From the NCBI GenBank assembly GCA_910584365.1, contig CAJUAF010000002.1:62001-126000 (forward strand): a stretch of 64,000 nt of DNA. Reading direction: 5' to 3'. Made by a program: the position numbers and the translations under genes. The notes beneath the pieces are model-generated. The model saw nothing but the letters and a program-made list of their open reading frames with translations. It was not told the origin of the DNA and did no database searches. This document shows positions 17,073-26,110 of this stretch, in pieces (position 1 is the stretch's first letter; each line of letters opens with the position of its first letter). The stretch is from an uncultured Muribaculaceae bacterium. GTDB taxonomy: Bacteria; Bacteroidota; Bacteroidia; Bacteroidales; Muribaculaceae.

Positions 17073-18863
17073 TTGTCAATAATAGATTGGCAGATGTTAT
17101 TTACAATTGCTCATGTGTTAAATTCTAATGGATATATTGTTTTGAATACTAAGTTTAACAAACTAAAAGGATATTTCGTGCGTCCGGTATGCCGGTTTTT
17201 CCGGGATATGCGTTGGCTGGCCCTATGGCTTCCGGTCGCGCTGATGGTGCCGAACGTGGCGCTGAGCATTACGGAGAATCTGGACTTTCTTGCGGCGACA
17301 GCCAATATCCTCCTGCCGTTTGGTGTATATCTGATTCTTATGTCAGCCTGGAAACGCACGGGTGGTATGGTTCTTCTGATGCTTCCGTTTATGATTTTCG
17401 CAGGATTCCAGATTGTATTGCTGTATCTCTACGGCAGTTCCGTCATCGCGGTGGATATGTTCCTGAATGTAGTGACCACTAACGTTTCTGAGGCGACGGA
17501 ATTGTTGGCCAATCTTCTGCTGGCAATGGCTGTGGTTATTTTGTTGTATGTGCCGGCAATCGTATGGGGAATTGTATCCCTGTGCAGAAAACAGACGCTT
17601 GCCTGTGCTTTCCGTCGGAAAATGGTCCGGTGGGGGGCGGTTTTCGCCGGAGCAGGAACTGTTGCAGTCATGGCGGCGTATGCGTCTCAGTCCGGATATA
17701 ATTTCGTCTACGACACATTTCCGGTCAATGCAGCCTCGAATCTTATAGAGGCCTGCCACCGGTACAGCGAGACCTCCAATCATGCCGCGCTGGCACAGGA
17801 TTTCCGTTACAGCTCCGAGGCTACGCATCCGGCGGATGAGCCGGAGATATATATGATGGTGATAGGGGAGACTTCCCGGGGTGCCAACTGGCAGCTGGCC
17901 GGTTACAAGCGTCCGACTAATCCCCGGCTGTCGAGCCAGGAGGGAGTGGTCTTTTTTCCGCGCTCGATATCCGAGTCCAACACGACCCATAAGAGTGTCC
18001 CGATGCTGATGAGTTTCGCCAGTGCCGAGAATTTTGATTCAATCGCCTATTACAAGAGTATCCTGACGGCTTTCAGGGAAGCCGGTTTCCGCACTTCTTT
18101 CATCTCTAACCAGCAGCGCAACCGATCGTTTACCGAACATTTCGGCAATGAGGCGGACTCGGTTATATATCTGTCCGGGACTCCGGGGGAGGCGCATCCC
18201 TACGATGCGGAAATGATTCCGCTGGTGCGGAAAATTGTAGCGGACACCACAGCTCTCAAGCAACTGATTGTTCTCCACTCCTACGGTTCTCATTTCCTTT
18301 ACCGTGACCGTTATCCTGCGGAGTTCTCGTTCTTCACACCGGATAATGCTGTTGACGCCTCTCCCGGCCGACGGGCTGAACTGATTAATTCGTATGATAA
18401 TTCCATCCGTTACACCGATGCGTTCCTCTCGGAGCTGATTGATGTCCTGCGGCAGCGGAAAGTGCGCGGAGCCATACTGTATGCCGCCGATCACGGAGAA
18501 GATATTTTCGATGATACGCGCCATCGGTTCCTTCATGCCTCGCCGAAACCCACATACTGGCAAATCCACCAGGCGACTCTCATTTGGCTTTCTCCGGAGC
18601 TGATTGCAGGGAATCCCGAGATGGCGGCGGCATTGGAGCGCAATGCCCGGAAACGTATCTCTCCCCAGAAATCTCTGTTTCCAACCGCCATGCAGCTTGC
18701 CGGGATCAGTTCTCCGTTTGTCATTGATTCCCTCTCGCTGGTCTCTCCCCGTTACAGCCCGGCCCCTCCCGTCTATCTCGATGACCTGAACCGTCCTCTT
18801 CCTCTATCATCCTGCGGTCTCACCCCGGCCGACACTCTCCGTATCAGTCCTCTCCTCAGATAA
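17073..18863 (+). CDS. Phosphoethanolamine transferase, EptA/sulfatase-fold
   Basis: Inner-membrane enzyme with a periplasmic alkaline-phosphatase-like domain that transfers phosphoethanolamine to lipid A or another glycan, 596 aa. Seen: about five membrane segments in the first 225 residues, then the catalytic domain with nucleophile Thr267 in VIGETSRGANW and metal ligands in ADHGEDIF and the following HRF/H region. The first 35 codons are AT-rich and unlike the rest, so the true start may be the GTG at 17178 or the ATG at 17208. No other lipid A genes are adjacent; the acceptor is not shown by the sequence. Confidence 0.82.
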   Translation: MSIIDWQMLFTIAHVLNSNGYIVLNTKFNKLKGYFVRPVCRFFRDMRWLALWLPVALMVPNVALSITENLDFLAATANILLPFGVYLILMSAWKRTGGMVLLMLPFMIFAGFQIVLLYLYGSSVIAVDMFLNVVTTNVSEATELLANLLLAMAVVILLYVPAIVWGIVSLCRKQTLACAFRRKMVRWGAVFAGAGTVAVMAAYASQSGYNFVYDTFPVNAASNLIEACHRYSETSNHAALAQDFRYSSEATHPADEPEIYMMVIGETSRGANWQLAGYKRPTNPRLSSQEGVVFFPRSISESNTTHKSVPMLMSFASAENFDSIAYYKSILTAFREAGFRTSFISNQQRNRSFTEHFGNEADSVIYLSGTPGEAHPYDAEMIPLVRKIVADTTALKQLIVLHSYGSHFLYRDRYPAEFSFFTPDNAVDASPGRRAELINSYDNSIRYTDAFLSELIDVLRQRKVRGAILYAADHGEDIFDDTRHRFLHASPKPTYWQIHQATLIWLSPELIAGNPEMAAALERNARKRISPQKSLFPTAMQLAGISSPFVIDSLSLVSPRYSPAPPVYLDDLNRPLPLSSCGLTPADTLRISPLLR

Positions 18864-18910
18864 CTTACGTGGAACAGTCGTAAGTTGCTGCTTTTCGGAT
18901 AATATAACAA

Positions 18911-18955
18911 GAGGCTGCGGCGTCTGTGAAGTACACTTCAGGATGCCGCAGCCTC
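18911..18955. terminator. Convergent terminator between the transferase gene and galM
   Basis: Perfect 11-bp arms (18911-18921 and 18945-18955) enclose a smaller TGAAGT/ACTTCA hairpin; a second 8-bp hairpin (18862-18869 and 18879-18886) lies just upstream. Both sit between convergent genes. Confidence 0.65.
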
Positions 18956-19017
18956 GCTAACATTTATTTTATGAAGTCTACCCTTCCGGGCGGAATATCT
19001 TTAAGGAAAACAGGAAA

Positions 19018-20100
19018 TCAATCAGTGGTGAAGGAGAAGCGGATGACCCGGTGGTAGGGGGTGGAGGGAGTGACGGTCTGGGAGGGGAACTCGGGATGGT
19101 TGGGGGCATCCGGACAACCCTGACACTCGATTGCGACAGCGCAGTAGTCTTCATAGCAGGCTCCCTCTTTTCCGACAGGAGCACCGCCGACCCAGTTCCC
19201 GCCATAGACCTGGACGGCAGGCTGGTCGGTGGATACGGTTAGCTTCCGACCGGATCCCTGATCTGCCAGAACGGCAATAGGAGCTACTTCCGAACAGGAA
19301 TCAGCAAGCCAGCAATTGTCGTAACCTTTTCCAAAGCGGATGGCGTCAAAACCGGAAATCAGGGATTCAGTAGAAGGCACAGCATCGGCGGGAAAAATGG
19401 ATTCGCCGACAGGACGCGCCTCAAGGAAATCCATCGGAGTCCCGGTTACGGGCGCTTTCTCTCCGGTAGGTATAAGAGTGTCGTCGGTGGGGAGCCAGCG
19501 GGAAGCCATCAGACGAAGAGTCTGGTCCATGGCCTTGCGCGGCCCTGCGTTGTGACCGGCGAGATTGAAATAACTGTGGTTGGTAAGATTGACTACGGTA
19601 GGAGCGTCGGATATGGCGTCATATTCGGCGGTCAGATTGTTGTCATCGTCCCATGTGTAGGTTACAGAGGCTTTAAGATTACCGGGGTAGCCGGCGTCGG
19701 TATCGGCGCTTTCGAGGGTGAAACGTATTTTGCCCGGAGCCAGTTCCTCGGCGTTCCATATCCGGTTCTGGAATCCGTCGGGACCGCCGTGAAGATGGTT
19801 AGGTCCGTTGTTGACCGGAAGCGTGTACTCCTTTCCGTCCAGGGAGAATTTACCGCAGGCGATACGGTTTGCATAGCGCCCCGGAGTCTTACCGGCACAA
19901 GGACCGTCGGCGATATAGTCTGCAGGGTTTTCATAGCCGATAACTACATCAGCCAGCGTGCCGTTGCGGTCAGGAACAACAATGGCGTTGATGCCGGCGC
20001 CGAGCGACGACAGGACAACGGAAGCACCCCCGGCATTTGTCAGGGTGTATAATGTGATTTCTCCGACAGGGGAGGGAACCGTAGTTTTCAGAGTCTTCAT
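19018..20100 (-). CDS. galM: Aldose 1-epimerase (galactose mutarotase)
   Basis: Interconverts alpha and beta anomers of galactose or glucose, 360 aa. Seen: NGPNHLHGG and NLTNHSYFNLAGH carrying the substrate His residues, TPGRYANRI, and the catalytic Glu region CVAIECQGCPDAPNHPEFP near the C-terminus. No signal peptide, so cytosolic. It lies 42 bp downstream of lysC on the same strand, itself behind an ftsE-like gene, so the three may share a transcript although their functions are unrelated. Confidence 0.95.
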   Translation of the reverse strand: MKTLKTTVPSPVGEITLYTLTNAGGASVVLSSLGAGINAIVVPDRNGTLADVVIGYENPADYIADGPCAGKTPGRYANRIACGKFSLDGKEYTLPVNNGPNHLHGGPDGFQNRIWNAEELAPGKIRFTLESADTDAGYPGNLKASVTYTWDDDNNLTAEYDAISDAPTVVNLTNHSYFNLAGHNAGPRKAMDQTLRLMASRWLPTDDTLIPTGEKAPVTGTPMDFLEARPVGESIFPADAVPSTESLISGFDAIRFGKGYDNCWLADSCSEVAPIAVLADQGSGRKLTVSTDQPAVQVYGGNWVGGAPVGKEGACYEDYCAVAIECQGCPDAPNHPEFPSQTVTPSTPYHRVIRFSFTTD

Positions 20101-20142
20101 GAAAAGGATTTATATTTTTAAGGTAATTTAGTCTTAGAGTCT

Positions 20143-21477
20143 TTAATCGGCGATATTGTCATGGTTGCCGAAGAGTCGTTTCTGCAGGGCGCGCAGCGCC
20201 GGAATCTTGTCCTCCTTGCTGACAAGGAAAGAAATGTTGTAGTTGCTTCCTCCGTAGGAAATCATACGCACCGGGATGTCATGTAGGGCGGCAAGGGCCT
20301 CGGCTTCGAATCCCTTGTTGTGCCATTCAAGGTCGCCGACCACGCAGATTATCACCATGTCACGGTCGATGGTGACTGTGCCGATCTCGCGCAGTTCATC
20401 GACGATATGTTCCAGCTTGAGAGGACTGTCGACCGTAACGGAGACACCTACTTCGCTGGTGGCAATCATGTCGATAGGGCGTTTGTAGTTATCAAAAATC
20501 TCGAAAACACGGTGCATGAATCCCGAAGCGAGCATCATACGCGACGATTTGATTTTGATCGCTATGATATCGTCTTTGGCCGCTACGGCTTTGATTGAAC
20601 CGGAGGTGTCGACATTATGGATAAGTGTGCCGCGGGCCGACGGCTCCATGGTGTTGAGAAGTCTTACCGGGATGTTATTGACTTTAGCGGGGAGAACGCA
20701 GGTGGGATGCAGAATCTTTGCGCCGAAGTAAGCAAGTTCGGCGGCCTCGTCGAAATGAAGTTCAGCCACAGGCGTTGTCCCTTCTACGAAGCGGGGGTCA
20801 TTGTTGTGCATCCCGTCGATATCCGTCCAGATTTCGATTTCCTTCGCCATCAGAGCTGCCCCGATAAGGGAGGCGGTAAGATCCGAACCTCCGCGGCGGA
20901 GGTTGTCGGTTTCACCGTAAGCGTTGCGGCAGATATACCCCTGGGTTATATAGAGGTCCGCATCGGGATTCTCTTCCAGGAGGGCGCGCAGATGAACGCG
21001 GATGTAATCCATATCGGCCTCGCCGTTCTTGTCGGTACGCATATATTCAAGCGCCGGAAGGAAACCGGAATTGATACCGGACTCACGCAGATACAGGTGC
21101 ATCAGTTTGGTCGAGAGGAGTTCTCCCTGTGCGAGAATCTCGCGTTCCTCGAAAGAGGTGAAACTGTCGCGCGCCAGGGACCTCAGCAGCGAGAAAATGG
21201 CGGCCACTTCCTCGTCTGCCTCCATACGGACTTCCACATCGGTAAACAGCAGGGCCACTACCTGACGGTACTTACGTTCCAGGTCGTTGATTATTTCTTT
21301 CGCGCCGTTGACGTTGTGTTTGTAAAGATAATCGGAAATCTCCACAAGGGTATTGGTGGTGCCGGACATAGCCGAGAGGACCACGATATTCTGTCCGCGT
21401 CCTGAAATAAGTCGGGCCACATTGCGGATGCGTTCGGCCGAACCTACGGAGGTTCCTCCGAATTTCAGGACTTTCAT
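20143..21477 (-). CDS. lysC: Aspartate kinase (monofunctional, LysC type)
   Basis: First enzyme of the aspartate family pathway, making aspartyl phosphate for Lys, Met, Thr and diaminopimelate; 444 aa from ATG 21477. Seen: N-terminal KFGGTSVGSAERI, the substrate segments of the kinase domain (GGSDLTASLIGAAL, WTDIDGMHNNDPR) and two C-terminal ACT-type regulatory regions (about 300-440). The frame extends to 21585, but that would overlap the ftsE-like gene; MKVLKFGGTS is the family N-terminus. An alternative ATG is at 21507. Fused homoserine dehydrogenase is absent; a separate one occurs in the met operon at 60410. Confidence 0.95.
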   Translation of the reverse strand: MKVLKFGGTSVGSAERIRNVARLISGRGQNIVVLSAMSGTTNTLVEISDYLYKHNVNGAKEIINDLERKYRQVVALLFTDVEVRMEADEEVAAIFSLLRSLARDSFTSFEEREILAQGELLSTKLMHLYLRESGINSGFLPALEYMRTDKNGEADMDYIRVHLRALLEENPDADLYITQGYICRNAYGETDNLRRGGSDLTASLIGAALMAKEIEIWTDIDGMHNNDPRFVEGTTPVAELHFDEAAELAYFGAKILHPTCVLPAKVNNIPVRLLNTMEPSARGTLIHNVDTSGSIKAVAAKDDIIAIKIKSSRMMLASGFMHRVFEIFDNYKRPIDMIATSEVGVSVTVDSPLKLEHIVDELREIGTVTIDRDMVIICVVGDLEWHNKGFEAEALAALHDIPVRMISYGGSNYNISFLVSKEDKIPALRALQKRLFGNHDNIAD

Positions 21478-21523
21478 ATTGTTGCAGGAGTGATGATTGT
21501 CGGTCATTTGGGGTAAGTGTGAC

Positions 21524-22186
21524 TTATTCGGAAACAAGCTGTTTGTTGCCGCAGCGGAGTACGCGGGCCGGATACTGCTCGACAAGCTGCAGATTGTGGG
21601 TGGCCATCAGTACGGCCGTCCCCTGTCTAGCAATCTCCCGCAGATGGTCTACGATCTGCTGTCCGGTCTCCGGGTCGAGATTTCCGGTGGGTTCGTCGGC
21701 AAGGATCAGTTTCGGACGGTTCAGGAGGGCGCGGGCGATTACTATGCGCTGTTGTTCGCCTCCCGACAGCTCATGAGGCATCTTATAGCTCTTGGTGTGC
21801 ATACCGACCTGACGGAGAACCTGCTCGATTCGGTCGTCAATTTCTATTTTATCGCGCCAGCCGGTGGCATTGAGGACAAAACGCAGATTTTCGTAGACGG
21901 TGCGGTCCGTCAGCAGCTGGAAATCCTGGAAGACGATGCCGATTTTGCGGCGGAGCATCGGGATTTCTTTACGCCGGATGCCGACCAGAGGGGTGCCGAA
22001 TACTTCGGCCTCGCCGGTAAAGACAGGAATCTCGGCATAGATGGATTTCATCAGACTCGACTTGCCGCTTCCCACGCGCCCGATGAGATATGCGAACTCT
22101 CCTTCCTCGAGGGAAAAGCTGACGTGCTTCAGCACCACAAGCTCCTTGCGGAGGATTTCGACATCGTTATATTTGAGGATACTCAT
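21524..22186 (-). CDS. ftsE: FtsE-like ABC transporter ATP-binding protein
   Basis: ABC ATPase of the FtsE type that works with FtsX to control cell-wall hydrolases at division, 220 aa. Seen: Walker A GRVGSGKS, Q-loop VFQDFQLL, signature LSGGEQQR, Walker B LILADEPTGNLD and switch His in ATHN. No ftsX is adjacent, so the partner is encoded elsewhere; a LolD-like or other short-ABC role is possible. Upstream is a minus-strand TAATTTTG (22210-22217) that may be its -7 element. Downstream, lysC follows after 46 bp. Confidence 0.85.
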   Translation of the reverse strand: MSILKYNDVEILRKELVVLKHVSFSLEEGEFAYLIGRVGSGKSSLMKSIYAEIPVFTGEAEVFGTPLVGIRRKEIPMLRRKIGIVFQDFQLLTDRTVYENLRFVLNATGWRDKIEIDDRIEQVLRQVGMHTKSYKMPHELSGGEQQRIVIARALLNRPKLILADEPTGNLDPETGQQIVDHLREIARQGTAVLMATHNLQLVEQYPARVLRCGNKQLVSE

Positions 22187-22289
22187 TTATTTCTTGTTTT
22201 CTTTCGTTGCAAAATTACTCCATAATATACATTAAGGCTTCCCTCCGTATGATAATTAACAAAATTTTAACACTTTTGAGGCCAGAGAT

Positions 22290-22321
22290 GTTGTGAAGTA
22301 AAATTTTTAGGTGTAATTTTG
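22290..22321 (+). promoter_or_regulatory. Promoter of tig
   Basis: GTTG (22290-22293), 20-bp spacer, TAATTTTG (22314-22321), about 40 nt before the tig ATG. Confidence 0.6.
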
Positions 22322-22362
22322 CAGTTTGAAAAATCATATAAAACAACATAAGTCCAACACAA

Positions 22363-23721
22363 ATGCAAGTCACACTCGAAAAGACCAACGACCTCGACGC
22401 AACCATCAAGGTTGAGGTAGTTGAAGCAGACTACGCAAAGAAGGTCGACAGCGATCTTCGCGAACTTGGCCGCACCCGCCAGATTCCCGGTTTCCGCAAA
22501 GGCCATGTTTCCATCGAACACCTCCGCCGCCTCTTCGGCCGCGACGTAAAGAGCCATGTCCTCAATGACGTCGTTTTCCAGGCGGTAATCGAATATCTCC
22601 GCGAAAATAAAATCGACATCCTCGGCGAACCCCTCCCGAAGAAAGTTGAATCCATCGACATGGCCCAGAAGGACTATACTTTCGAGTATGAAGTAGGTCT
22701 GGCCCCCGAAATCAATGTCGAGGTCAACAAGGATATCAAAGTTCCTTTCTATACCATCGAGGTCTCCAAAGAGATGCTCGACGAACAGGACAAGGCCCTG
22801 CGCAATCGCTTCGGCGCCCAGGTGCCCGGCGAGGAAGTGGAGAAGACCGCCCTCGTCAAGGGTGCCATCATGCAGCTTGACGCCGAAGGGAACGTCCTGA
22901 CAACCGAGGATGCCATCCAGGTAGTGGCCGGTATCGTGTCGCCGCAGCACTTTGCCGATCAGGCCGAGGCCGAGAAGTTCCTCGGCAAGAAGGTAGGGGA
23001 CAAAGTTGTCTTCAATCCTGCCAAAGCCGAAGGGGACAACAAGGTAGCCCTGGCTTCCATGCTGAACGTTGACAAGGCCCGTGTCGAAAACCTTACCTCC
23101 GATTTCGAGATGGCCATCTCCGAAATCATCGTTCTCCGTCCGGCCGAACTTGGCGAGGAATACTACAAGCAGGTATTCTCCGGCAAGGAAATCAAGACCG
23201 AGGAAGAGTACTGGGAAGCCCTCAAGGAGCTTATCGCCCGCGAACTAGTCCAGAATTCCGACTTCAAGTTCAACATCGATGTACAGAAAGAACTGATTGA
23301 CAAGTTCGGCAACTTCGAGCTTCCCGCCGATTTCCTTAAGAAATGGCTTGCCGCCCGCAATCCCGAACTGACCCCCGAAAAGGCTGCCGAGGAATACGAC
23401 AAGATGGTCCCCTCCATCAAATGGGAACTTATCAAAGGTCAGATCGCCCAGAAGCAGGACATCAAGGTCAGCGAAGAAGACCTTCTGAATTTCGCCAAGG
23501 GGTCGGCTCTGCGTCAGTTTGCCCAGTACGGTATGTTCAACATGACCGACGACGTAATCACCGACTATGCCAAGCGTATGCTCGAAGACAAGAAGTTCGC
23601 CCGTCAGCTCTATGAGCAGGCTTCCGATACCAAGCTCTTCAATGCTCTCCGCGCACTTGTAGAGACCGAGAACAAGACTGTTTCTCTCGATGAGTTCAAG
23701 AAACTCGTAGGCGCGGAATAA
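22363..23721 (+). CDS. tig: Trigger factor, ribosome-associated chaperone
   Basis: Chaperone that binds nascent chains at the ribosome exit, 452 aa. Seen: N-terminal ribosome-binding domain with the signature GFRKGHVS (family GFRxGxxP, here with Ser for Pro), a central domain corresponding to the PPIase insert but without clear FKBP active-site residues, and a long helical C-terminal domain. The start ATG follows a good promoter. It is upstream of clpP and clpX, an order conserved in many bacteria, but a hairpin and a new promoter separate tig from clpP. Confidence 0.94.
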   Translation: MQVTLEKTNDLDATIKVEVVEADYAKKVDSDLRELGRTRQIPGFRKGHVSIEHLRRLFGRDVKSHVLNDVVFQAVIEYLRENKIDILGEPLPKKVESIDMAQKDYTFEYEVGLAPEINVEVNKDIKVPFYTIEVSKEMLDEQDKALRNRFGAQVPGEEVEKTALVKGAIMQLDAEGNVLTTEDAIQVVAGIVSPQHFADQAEAEKFLGKKVGDKVVFNPAKAEGDNKVALASMLNVDKARVENLTSDFEMAISEIIVLRPAELGEEYYKQVFSGKEIKTEEEYWEALKELIARELVQNSDFKFNIDVQKELIDKFGNFELPADFLKKWLAARNPELTPEKAAEEYDKMVPSIKWELIKGQIAQKQDIKVSEEDLLNFAKGSALRQFAQYGMFNMTDDVITDYAKRMLEDKKFARQLYEQASDTKLFNALRALVETENKTVSLDEFKKLVGAE

Positions 23722-23777
23722 TTCCCCGTTAAGAACGGACGGACCCTTCTTTGCCTACCTGTCCGCTATACCGTAAA

Positions 23778-23808
23778 CAGCGCTGTGTCAGTATGGGACA
23801 CGGCGCTG
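23778..23808 (+). terminator. Hairpin downstream of tig
   Basis: Twelve-bp stem with one G-U pair (23778-23789 and 23797-23808). No strong T-run follows, so termination may be partial. Confidence 0.55.
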
Positions 23809-23898
23809 TCGCGTTGTTGCGGAAGGAAGACCGGCCGTTTTTCTCTGCGCCGGGCGCCATGTTTCTGCAGAAGATGCCGATTTTTTTCTGTAATTATA

Positions 23899-23929
23899 GT
23901 TGAAATCAGAGAAAAAAGTTGTATCTTTG
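23899..23929 (+). promoter_or_regulatory. Promoter of clpP
   Basis: GTTG (23899-23902), 19-bp spacer, TATCTTTG (23922-23929), 43 nt before the clpP start. Confidence 0.6.
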
Positions 23930-23972
23930 AATTATAAAATCAACCCGATAGAATCAGAAATTAAATTAGAAT

Positions 23973-24659
23973 ATGAATAACGATTTCCGTAATTACGCCG
24001 TGAAGCACCTGGGAATGAACTCCCTGGCGCTTGACCAGTATGTATCGGCATCCGACGCGGCCATCCGCTCCAGCTATATTTCCCCCACAATCATCGAGGA
24101 ACGTCAGCTTAATGTCGCCCAGATGGATGTGTTCTCCCGCCTGATGATGGACCGCATTATCTTTCTCGGTACAGAAGTGAACGACTATACCGCAAATGTT
24201 ATCCAGGCCCAGCTGCTTTACCTGGATTCAGCTGACCCCGGAAAGGATGTTTCCATCTACATCAATTCTCCCGGTGGATCCGTATATGCCGGACTGGGCA
24301 TCTATGACACTATGCAGTACATCTCATCCGACGTGGCTACTATCTGTACCGGCATGGCCGCCTCCATGGCCGCCGTGCTGCTTGTCAGCGGTACAGCCGG
24401 AAAGCGCTTCGCCCTGCGTCACTCCCGGGTGATGATTCATCAGCCGATGGGGGGCGCCCAGGGGCAGGCTTCCGATATAGAAATCACGGCCCGCGAAATT
24501 CTCAAGCTGAAGAAAGAACTCTATCAGATTATCGCCGACCACTCCGGCCAGTCGCTTGAGAAAGTAGAGCGCGATTCCGACCGAGACTACTGGATGACGG
24601 CTGAGGAAGCCAAGAACTACGGCATGATCGATGAAGTCCTCATCAAAGCCAGACACTGA
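23973..24659 (+). CDS. clpP: ATP-dependent Clp protease proteolytic subunit
   Basis: Serine peptidase that forms the tetradecameric core for ClpX and ClpC, 228 aa. Catalytic triad visible as Ser131 in GMAASMAA, His156 in RHSRVMIHQP and Asp205 in DSDRDYWM. The N-terminal part is about 25 residues longer than in E. coli, probably a propeptide plus axial loop. Followed after 121 bp by clpX on the same strand; the other partner, clpC, is in the same window. Confidence 0.96.
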   Translation: MNNDFRNYAVKHLGMNSLALDQYVSASDAAIRSSYISPTIIEERQLNVAQMDVFSRLMMDRIIFLGTEVNDYTANVIQAQLLYLDSADPGKDVSIYINSPGGSVYAGLGIYDTMQYISSDVATICTGMAASMAAVLLVSGTAGKRFALRHSRVMIHQPMGGAQGQASDIEITAREILKLKKELYQIIADHSGQSLEKVERDSDRDYWMTAEEAKNYGMIDEVLIKARH

Positions 24660-24675
24660 TTGAATCCCTCCATGC

Positions 24676-24710
24676 GCTGCTGCGGAGCCCTTTGCGGGTT
24701 CCGCAGCAGC
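24676..24710 (+). terminator. Hairpin between clpP and clpX
   Basis: Fifteen-bp GC-rich stem with one G-U pair (24676-24690 and 24696-24710, 5-nt loop) without a following T-run. It may attenuate read-through or stabilise the clpP 3' end rather than terminate fully. Confidence 0.5.
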
Positions 24711-24780
24711 GGCGGAGGATAATGATAATTTCCCGACCTGTCAAGTATAGAGTTTTTACTTAGAAAGGTTTAATTTCTCA

Positions 24781-26085
24781 ATGGCAAAAAAGAAGATTGA
24801 AACGTGTGCGTTCTGCGGAAGACCGGGCTCGGCTTCGGAGGTGATGATACCTTCCGGAGTGACCCCCGGAATATATCTTTGCGCCGAATGTGCTGACCAG
24901 ATCCATGACCTGCTGTCGGAATACCGCCATCAGGTCGGCACAGGCGTGTCTTCAGGCAAAAGTGTCCCCGGCACGAAAGAGGGAGACAAGAAGCTCGCCG
25001 ACCTTCCCAAACCCAAAGATATCTGCAAGTTCCTGGACCAGTATGTAATCGGCCAGGACAGCGCCAAGCGCTATCTGTCGGTGGCCGTCTATAACCATTA
25101 CAAACGTCTCGCCCAGGCCCAGGCCGCCGGAGACAAGGAGATGGCCGACGTGGATATCGAAAAAAGCAACATCATCCTTGTAGGTCCGACGGGAACCGGC
25201 AAGACCCTGCTGGCGAAAACCATCGCCCGGATGCTTGACGTTCCTTTCACCATCGTGGACGCCACCGTGCTTACCCAGGCCGGATATGTCGGCGAGGATA
25301 TCGAAAGCCTTTTGACGCGCCTGCTCCAGGTTGCCGACTACGATGTCGAGCGTGCCCAGAAGGGTATCGTATTCATCGACGAAATCGACAAAATCGCCCG
25401 TAAGGGGGATAACCCGTCGATTACCCGCGACGTGTCGGGCGAAGGTGTGCAGCAGGGACTGCTCAAGCTCCTGGAAGGTTCGATAGTCAACGTTCCCCCC
25501 CAGGGAGGGCGCAAGCATCCCGAACAGAAGATGATTCCTGTCGATACAAAAGACATCCTTTTCATCTGCGGAGGAGCTTTTGATGGAATCGAGCGCAAGA
25601 TTGCCCAGCGACTGAACACTCATGTCGTCGGCTATTCCACCGATGCCGCCCGCCAGCGTGTCAACCGCGACAATTATCTGGCCTACGTGGCTCCCCAGGA
25701 CCTGAAATCGTTTGGACTTATTCCTGAAATCATAGGACGTCTGCCGATTCTGACCCACCTGGACCCGCTGGACCGCGATGCTCTCCGCAGAGTGCTGACC
25801 GAGCCCAAGAACGCCATCACCCGTCAGTATGAGAAACTTTTCGCCATGGACGGCGTGAAACTGACGTTTGCTCCCGAGGCTCTCGACATGATCGTGGACA
25901 AGGCGATAGAATACAAGCTCGGCGCCCGCGGTCTTCGCGCCATAGTAGAGACGGTGATGATTGACGCCATGTATGAGCTTCCTTCCGGCAAAACGAAGAA
26001 GTTCGAGGTTACCGCCGACTATGTTGTGGAGAAACTGCAGCAATCCCATTTTGAACTCAACAAGGATGTCGTCAAAGACTCCTGA
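24781..26085 (+). CDS. clpX: ATP-dependent Clp protease ATP-binding subunit ClpX
   Basis: AAA+ unfoldase partner of ClpP, 434 aa. Seen: N-terminal C4 zinc-binding domain (CAFCG about residue 9 and CAEC about residue 38), Walker A GPTGTGKT, Walker B IVFIDEIDKIA, a sensor region and the family's C-terminal small domain (GARGLRAIVE). The linker between zinc domain and AAA+ module is Ser/Gly/Lys-rich. Upstream clpP and downstream recQ (25 bp gap) lie on the same strand. Confidence 0.97.
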   Translation: MAKKKIETCAFCGRPGSASEVMIPSGVTPGIYLCAECADQIHDLLSEYRHQVGTGVSSGKSVPGTKEGDKKLADLPKPKDICKFLDQYVIGQDSAKRYLSVAVYNHYKRLAQAQAAGDKEMADVDIEKSNIILVGPTGTGKTLLAKTIARMLDVPFTIVDATVLTQAGYVGEDIESLLTRLLQVADYDVERAQKGIVFIDEIDKIARKGDNPSITRDVSGEGVQQGLLKLLEGSIVNVPPQGGRKHPEQKMIPVDTKDILFICGGAFDGIERKIAQRLNTHVVGYSTDAARQRVNRDNYLAYVAPQDLKSFGLIPEIIGRLPILTHLDPLDRDALRRVLTEPKNAITRQYEKLFAMDGVKLTFAPEALDMIVDKAIEYKLGARGLRAIVETVMIDAMYELPSGKTKKFEVTADYVVEKLQQSHFELNKDVVKDS

Positions 26086-26110
26086 TTCTTCTCTCTAACC
26101 ATCTATATCC

